Source: Halieaceae bacterium UBA5044
GTDB lineage: Bacteria > Pseudomonadota > Gammaproteobacteria > Pseudomonadales > Halieaceae
Assembly: GCA_002416125.1 (NCBI GenBank)
Contig: DIBU01000001.1
Location: forward strand, 248,001-312,000
DNA length: 64,000 nt
Direction: 5' to 3'
Below are positions 59,714-64,000 of the stretch, piece after piece. The position numbers and the translations under genes were made by a program. Each line of letters begins with the position of its first letter. Position 1 is the first letter of the stretch. Under the pieces are notes generated by a model that worked only from the letters and a program-made list of their open reading frames with translations, ran no database searches and was not told the origin of the DNA.

Positions 59714-60608
59714 TGCTCAGCACCCCGTCCTGGTCCAGCAGCTGTCGCAGGTAGAGGCCGTAGCCACTTTTCTCCAGCGGCGCGGCCAGCGCCAGCAATT
59801 TCTCGGCATCGATATACCCCATACGGTAGGCCACTTCTTCGGGACAGGCGATCTTCAGGCCCTGGCGCTCTTCAACCACGCGAATGAAATTGGCCGCGTC
59901 CAGCAGCGAATTGTGTGTGCCGGTGTCCAGCCAGGCGGTGCCACGGCTCATCACCTCCACCCGCAGGTCACCGCGCGCCAGATACGCCTTGTTGACATCG
60001 GTGATCTCGAGCTCGCCGCGGGCGGACGGGCGGATCCCCCGGGCAATGTCCACGACGTCATTGTCGTAAAAATAGAGGCCGGTCACGGCGTAGTGGGAGC
60101 GGGGGCGCGCCGGCTTCTCCTCAATGTCCACGGCAACGCCCTGGGCGTTGAAGCTCACCACCCCGTACCGTTCCGGGTCCTGCACGTAGTAGGCAAACAC
60201 CGAAGCGCCGGACTGGCTCTGGGCGGCGTTGCGCAGGCTCTGGGTGAAGCCGCCGCCGTAGAAAATGTTGTCGCCCAGCACCAGGGCACAGGGGCTGTCG
60301 CCGATGAATTCAGCACCCAGCAGGAAGGCCTGGGCCAGCCCGTCCGGACTGGGCTGCACGGTGTACTGGATATTGATGCCCCACTGCCCACCGTCCGCCA
60401 GCAGGTCGCTGAAGGCCGCCTGGTCGCGGGGTGTGGTGATCACCAGGATGTCCCGGATACCGGCGAGCATCAGCGTTGCCAGCGGGTAGTAGATCATGGG
60501 TTTGTCATACACCGGCATCAATTGCTTGCTCACCGTGCTGGTGAGGGGGTGCAGGCGGGTGCCCGAACCGCCGGCAAGAATAATGCCCTTGTAGTGGGTA
60601 GCGGCCAT
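59703..60608 (-). CDS. rfbA: Glucose-1-phosphate thymidylyltransferase
   Basis: A 301-residue nucleotidyltransferase, first step of dTDP-rhamnose synthesis. GIILAGGSGTRLHPLT binds dTTP and substrate, and VYDKPMIYYPLATLMLAGI, VLGDNIFYG and WLDTGTHNSLLDAAN are conserved. ATG at 60608 is chosen. Promoter -10 TATAAT lies 29 bp before it. Confidence 0.95.
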   Translation of the reverse strand: MAATHYKGIILAGGSGTRLHPLTSTVSKQLMPVYDKPMIYYPLATLMLAGIRDILVITTPRDQAAFSDLLADGGQWGINIQYTVQPSPDGLAQAFLLGAEFIGDSPCALVLGDNIFYGGGFTQSLRNAAQSQSGASVFAYYVQDPERYGVVSFNAQGVAVDIEEKPARPRSHYAVTGLYFYDNDVVDIARGIRPSARGELEITDVNKAYLARGDLRVEVMSRGTAWLDTGTHNSLLDAANFIRVVEERQGLKIACPEEVAYRMGYIDAEKLLALAAPLEKSGYGLYLRQLLDQDGVLSNDI

Positions 60609-60636
60609 ACCTGATCCGGTTTTATGAAAAGCCGCG

Positions 60637-60642
60637 ATTATA
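60637..60642 (-). promoter_or_regulatory. -10 element for the rfbA-rfbC-SDR unit
   Basis: On the minus strand, TATAAT at 60642-60637, 29 bp before the rfbA ATG. A TTGACC lies only 11 bp upstream, too close for a standard -35, so the promoter is incomplete or extended-type. Confidence 0.4.
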
Positions 60643-60836
60643 CGGGAAAACGCGGTCAATTGACGATAAGGCGCGGCGATCAGAGCCGTTCGCGAGCGCC
60701 GGGACTGGTCTCCTGCCCCGCGAGACTGCTAGAATCGGCACGTTGCCAGCCACGTCTGCGGCGACAGTGATGGGCCCCTGGCCCGCCCCCTAACGGTACA
60801 GGAAGAGGCGCCGTCATCAGGCAGCTTGATACAGTA

Positions 60837-62138
60837 GTGAGCGATTCCGCCGCAGCCGCGAGGGTTGGCAGCGCCTACCCGCCAGCGCCTGTGGGGAAAG
60901 CCCTGCGTCCGCTGCGCATCGCGCTGCTCGGTTACCGCAGCAAGCCCCATGCCGGGGGGCAGGGGGTCTACATCAAATACCTGAGCAAGGCGCTGGTCGA
61001 CATGGGCCACACCGTCGACGTGATTTCCGGCCCGCCCTACCCCGAGCTCGACCCGCGCGTCCGCCTGATCCAACTGCCCAGCCTGGACCTGTTCGAGAAC
61101 GGGCTCGGCTCGCTGCGCCCACGGCACCTGCGCTCGCTGAGCAACATCATCGAGTGGCTGAGCAAGCTGACCGGTGGCTTTGCCGAGCCCTACACCTTCG
61201 GTCGCCGCGCCGTGAAGTACCTGCGCCGCCATCGCGGCGATTACGACCTGATTCACGACAACCAGAGCCTCAGCTACGGCATGCTGCAGCTGCAGGATAT
61301 GGGCCTGCCGCTGGTGACCACGGTGCACCACCCCATCACCAGCGACCTGCGCATCGCCCTGGCCGCCGCGCCGCGCCTCTACCAGCGCCTGCTGATTCGT
61401 CGCTGGCACTCGTTCCTGCACATGCAGCAGAAAGTCATCACGCGTCTGCACCATGTGGTGACGGTGTCGGACTGCTCGCGGCAGGACATTGCCCGGGATT
61501 TTGGTTTGCAGCCCGCGGGCATTGCGCTCGTGCACAACGGGATAGACACGGCGGAGTTCCGCCCCCTGCCGGAGGTCGAGCGTCGTCCGCTGCGGCTGAT
61601 GGCGACGTCCTCCGCTGATGCGCCCCTCAAGGGGCTGCGCTACCTGCTGCTGGCCTGCGCGCGCCTGCTGCCGCGTTACCCCGAGCTGGAACTGCTGCTG
61701 GTGAGCAAGCCTGAGCCCGGTGGTCGCACCGAGCGGCTGATCGAGCGTCTGGGAATCGGCCCCCACATCCGCTTCGTCAACGGCATCAGTACCAGCGACA
61801 TGGTGCGCTACTACGCCGAGGCGAGCATCGCGGTTGTGCCCTCCATCTACGAGGGGTTCGGTCTGCCCGCTGGCGAGGCCATGGCCTGTGGCGTGCCGGT
61901 GATCTCCACCAACGGCGGTGCACTGCCGGAAGTGGTGGGCGATGCCGGTGTGCTGGTGCCGGTGCGGGATGCCGAGGCTCTCGCCGAAGCCATCGACAGC
62001 CTGCTGCAGGACCCGCAGCGTCGGGCCCGGCTGGGCGCCGCCGGGCGCCAGCGTATCCTCGAAGCGTTCAGCTGGGAGGTATGCGCCCGCGACATGGACG
62101 CCTACTACCGCAAAGTGATCGCCAATGCAGACCGTTGA
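60837..62138 (+). CDS. Glycosyltransferase family 4
   Basis: A 433-residue GT-B enzyme. The N-terminal domain has LLGYRSKPHAGGQGVYIKYL. The C-terminal nucleotide-sugar domain shows PSIYEGFGLPAGEAMACGVPVI (the E-x7-E motif) and TNGGALPEVVGDAGVLVP. The donor is not predictable, though dTDP-rhamnose or GDP-mannose are common. Start is GTG at 60837 with no strong ribosome site. It is the first of three overlapping genes in an envelope-glycan cassette and overlaps the methyltransferase by 14 bp. Confidence 0.9.
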   Translation: MSDSAAAARVGSAYPPAPVGKALRPLRIALLGYRSKPHAGGQGVYIKYLSKALVDMGHTVDVISGPPYPELDPRVRLIQLPSLDLFENGLGSLRPRHLRSLSNIIEWLSKLTGGFAEPYTFGRRAVKYLRRHRGDYDLIHDNQSLSYGMLQLQDMGLPLVTTVHHPITSDLRIALAAAPRLYQRLLIRRWHSFLHMQQKVITRLHHVVTVSDCSRQDIARDFGLQPAGIALVHNGIDTAEFRPLPEVERRPLRLMATSSADAPLKGLRYLLLACARLLPRYPELELLLVSKPEPGGRTERLIERLGIGPHIRFVNGISTSDMVRYYAEASIAVVPSIYEGFGLPAGEAMACGVPVISTNGGALPEVVGDAGVLVPVRDAEALAEAIDSLLQDPQRRARLGAAGRQRILEAFSWEVCARDMDAYYRKVIANADR

Positions 62139-62841
62139 TTTTCGCTACTTTCCGCTGCAGCCGGGCGATCGCGTACTCGACCTGGGCTGTGGTGAGGGGC
62201 GTCATGTGATTGCCGCGTATGCCGCTGCACCGGTGCAGGCGGTGGGTGTCGATCTGTCCCATCGCGACCTGTGTACGGCTCAGGCCCGGGCCGTGGATTT
62301 CCTGCAGCCGGGCGAATCCGGTAAACAGCTGCATCTCACCCAGGCCTCCGCGCTCTGCCTGCCCTTCCCGGATGCCAGCTTCGACAAGGTGATCTGCTCC
62401 GAGGTGCTGGAGCATATCCCGGACTACCGCGCCGCCCTGGTGGAGATCCGCCGGGTGCTGAAGCCCGGCGGGCTGCTCTGTGTAAGCGTGCCCCGGCGCT
62501 GGCCGGAGCGGCTCTGCTGGCTGCTGAGCAAGCGCTATCACCAGACCCCGGGCGGCCACCTGCGCATTTTTCGCGCCGACGCCCTGCGGGCGGAAATCGA
62601 GCACGGGGGCTTTATCGGGTTTCATCGTCACGGTGCCCACGCGCTGCACGCGCCCTACTGGTGGCTGCGCTGCCTGTTCTGGCGCGAGGGCGAGCAGCAG
62701 TGGCTGGTGCGCCAGTACCACCGCCTGCTGGTCTGGGATCTGCTGCAGGCGCCGCGGTTGACCCGCACACTGGAGCGCTGGCTGAACCCGGTACTGGGCA
62801 AGAGTGTGGTGCTGTATTTCCGTGCGGAGGCCGGCCAGTGA
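62125..62841 (+). CDS. Class I SAM-dependent methyltransferase
   Basis: A 238-residue methyltransferase. Motif I is RVLDLGCGEGRHVIAA, an acidic VGVDLSHRDL follows, and FDKVICSEVLEHIPD is the post-motif. The C-terminal half contains conserved aromatic stretches (APYWWLRCLFW). It may methylate a sugar or lipid in the same glycan pathway. It starts inside the GT gene and its stop overlaps the next GTG (GTGA). Confidence 0.88.
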   Translation: MQTVDFRYFPLQPGDRVLDLGCGEGRHVIAAYAAAPVQAVGVDLSHRDLCTAQARAVDFLQPGESGKQLHLTQASALCLPFPDASFDKVICSEVLEHIPDYRAALVEIRRVLKPGGLLCVSVPRRWPERLCWLLSKRYHQTPGGHLRIFRADALRAEIEHGGFIGFHRHGAHALHAPYWWLRCLFWREGEQQWLVRQYHRLLVWDLLQAPRLTRTLERWLNPVLGKSVVLYFRAEAGQ

Positions 62842-63914
62842 GCGGCCTCTACCTCAGCCGAGGCCTGTTTCCGCAGGAGTTCCTGCGACCCACGGTCGAG
62901 TACCTGCTGAACAGCCAGCGGCCCAGCGGCGAAATCCCCTGGTTCGATGGCGGCTACACGGATCCCTGGGATCACGTTGAAGCGGCCATGGGGCTGTCCA
63001 TTGGCGGTGAATACGGGGCCGCCGTGAGCGCCTATCGCTGGCTCGCCGCGCGCCAGCTGGCGGATGGCAGCTGGTGGGCGTCCTACCGCGGCGATGTCGT
63101 GGACAATGACCACCGGCGGGAAACCAATTTCGTCGCCTACGTCGCGACCGGTGTCTGGCATCACTTCCTGATTACCGAAGATCGGGACTTCCTGCAGGAC
63201 ATGTGGCCCACGGTGGAGCGCGCCGTGCGCTTTGTGCTGGCACTGCAGGGGCCCCAGGGCGAGATTGACTGGGCGGTCAACAGCGCCGGGGAGCCGCTGC
63301 GCGATGCCCTGGTCACCGGTTGCAGTTCCATCTACAAAAGCCTGGAGTGCGCAATCAACATCGCCGTGACGCTGGGCGAGCCGCAGCCTGCCTGGGTTGC
63401 CGCTCGCGCCGCGCTGGGCACCGCGCTGCGCCAGCGGCCGGAGCGCTTCGATCGCAGCTGGGAGAGCAAGGCCCGCTTTTCCATGGACTGGTTCTACCCC
63501 GTATTGTCCGGTGCCATCAGTGGGTCCGCCGCTCGCGCGCGGCTGGCGGGGCGCTGGGAGGAGTTCGTACACCCGGGGCTGGGTTGTCGCTGTGTGTCGG
63601 ATGAGCCCTGGGTGACCGTGGCCGAGTCCTGCGAACTGGTGATGGCGCTGCTGGCCGCGGGCGATCACGCGCGCGCGGTCGAGCTGTATAGCTGGTTGCA
63701 CCAGTGGCGTTCCGATGACGGTGCCTACTGGACGGGGTATCAGTTCGTGGAGGATCTGCTGTGGCCGGACGAACAGCCGACCTGGACCGCCGCCGCGGTT
63801 CTGCTTGCGGCGGACGCCCTCACCGGGCATACCGCCGCCGCCAGGCTGTTCACGTCAGTGCAGTTGCTGCCAGATGCAGAGGGTGTGGCGACCCGGGCGC
63901 GTCGCGATCAGTAG
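62838..63914 (+). CDS. Prenyltransferase-like alpha/alpha-toroid protein
   Basis: A 358-residue protein rich in Trp, Ala and Leu with repeated helical pairs, such as FDGGYTDPWDHVEAAMGLSI and LADGSWWASYRGD. These resemble the toroid fold of prenyltransferase/squalene cyclase and glycoside hydrolase families. No DxDD cyclase motif was seen, so catalysis is uncertain; some bacterial annotations call this group prenyltransferase. It is coupled to the methyltransferase by GTGA overlap. The function is unknown; lipid-linked glycan processing is one guess from context. Confidence 0.65.
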   Translation: MSGLYLSRGLFPQEFLRPTVEYLLNSQRPSGEIPWFDGGYTDPWDHVEAAMGLSIGGEYGAAVSAYRWLAARQLADGSWWASYRGDVVDNDHRRETNFVAYVATGVWHHFLITEDRDFLQDMWPTVERAVRFVLALQGPQGEIDWAVNSAGEPLRDALVTGCSSIYKSLECAINIAVTLGEPQPAWVAARAALGTALRQRPERFDRSWESKARFSMDWFYPVLSGAISGSAARARLAGRWEEFVHPGLGCRCVSDEPWVTVAESCELVMALLAAGDHARAVELYSWLHQWRSDDGAYWTGYQFVEDLLWPDEQPTWTAAAVLLAADALTGHTAAARLFTSVQLLPDAEGVATRARRDQ

Positions 63915-63921
63915 TCGCGGT

Positions 63922-64000
63922 CTACAGGCGGCGCAATACCGCCAGGCTCTCGACCTGTTCACAGAGCACAAATAAACCGGATTGCAGGGCCAGTCGGTAG
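63922..64000 (-). CDS. C-terminal fragment of a convergent gene cut by the window edge
   Basis: The last 25 codons of an open frame ending YRLALQSGLFVLCEQVESLAVLRRL then stop at 63922-63924. It converges with the toroid gene, 7 bp apart. The fragment is too short to identify, but the spacing and composition suit a real gene end. Confidence 0.45.
   Translation of the reverse strand, partial: YRLALQSGLFVLCEQVESLAVLRRL

Noticed and set aside
60637..60660. TTGACC plus TATAAT as a full sigma70 promoter for rfbA
   Set aside because: The spacer is only 11 bp, so only the -10 element is reported.
1..64000. tRNA, rRNA, CRISPR arrays, prophage or transposase genes
   Set aside because: None recognised on either strand; all long frames with motifs belong to chromosomal housekeeping or accessory genes.

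Overview
The window is high-GC DNA with tightly packed genes from a gammaproteobacterium. Several blocks follow the gene order I remember from Pseudomonas: coxB-coxA-ctaG-coxC-DUF2909-SURF1-ctaB-SCO; polA-engB-cytochrome c-dsbA-diguanylate cyclase; argA-argE-pit-DUF47; and glnE-ilvE. An isolated P450, a TonB-dependent receptor and a caa3-type oxidase suggest a marine heterotroph of the Cellvibrionales/Halieaceae type. That placement is an inference from gene content, not a database result. I saw no tRNA, rRNA, CRISPR array, prophage or intact insertion sequence.

Layout. 1-6.8 kb: partial gamma-carbonic anhydrase, a YheV-like protein, a TonB-dependent receptor, D-cysteine desulfhydrase, a cytochrome P450 and a DinF-type MATE exporter. 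6.8-14.8 kb: cytochrome c oxidase structural and assembly genes, preceded by a structured leader of about 200 nt. Heme A synthase (ctaA/cox15) is missing from its usual slot, and there is a second SCO-like protein. 14.9-21.5 kb: polA, a small-RNA gene that appears to be an ErsA/Spot 42 positional analogue with an RpoE/AlgU-type promoter, then engB, cytochromes c5 and c4, dsbA and a diguanylate cyclase. 21.5-31 kb: flavin reductase, cysteine synthase, Bcr/CflA exporter, SDR, Lrp/AsnC regulator, EVE-domain protein, leuA, Asp/Glu racemase, an alanine/sodium symporter and a small membrane protein. 31-37.4 kb: a tightly coupled group (threonine/serine dehydratase, VOC protein, DUF6279 lipoprotein, penicillin acylase family), cytochrome b561 and an FkbM methyltransferase. 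37.4-45.1 kb: ilvD, then a heavy-metal RND efflux system with a DUF3240 protein. 45.1-55.6 kb: argA, argE, pit and DUF47, a GspE/PilB-like ATPase, glnE and ilvE. 55.6-64 kb: a lipase-like hydrolase and an envelope-polysaccharide region with all four dTDP-rhamnose genes in two convergent units, an SDR, a glycosyltransferase, a methyltransferase and a toroid (prenyltransferase-like) protein. A convergent gene is cut by the right edge.

How it fits together. The cox block, cytochromes c4/c5 and the SCO proteins support aerobic respiration. leuA, ilvD and ilvE belong to branched-chain amino acid synthesis, argA and argE to arginine synthesis, and glnE to nitrogen control. The right end builds rhamnose-containing surface glycan. 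The most novel-looking item is the polA-engB small RNA (about 17634-17752): a GGAACTT-N16-TCATA promoter, three stable hairpins, one with a six-cytosine loop, and a strong terminator.
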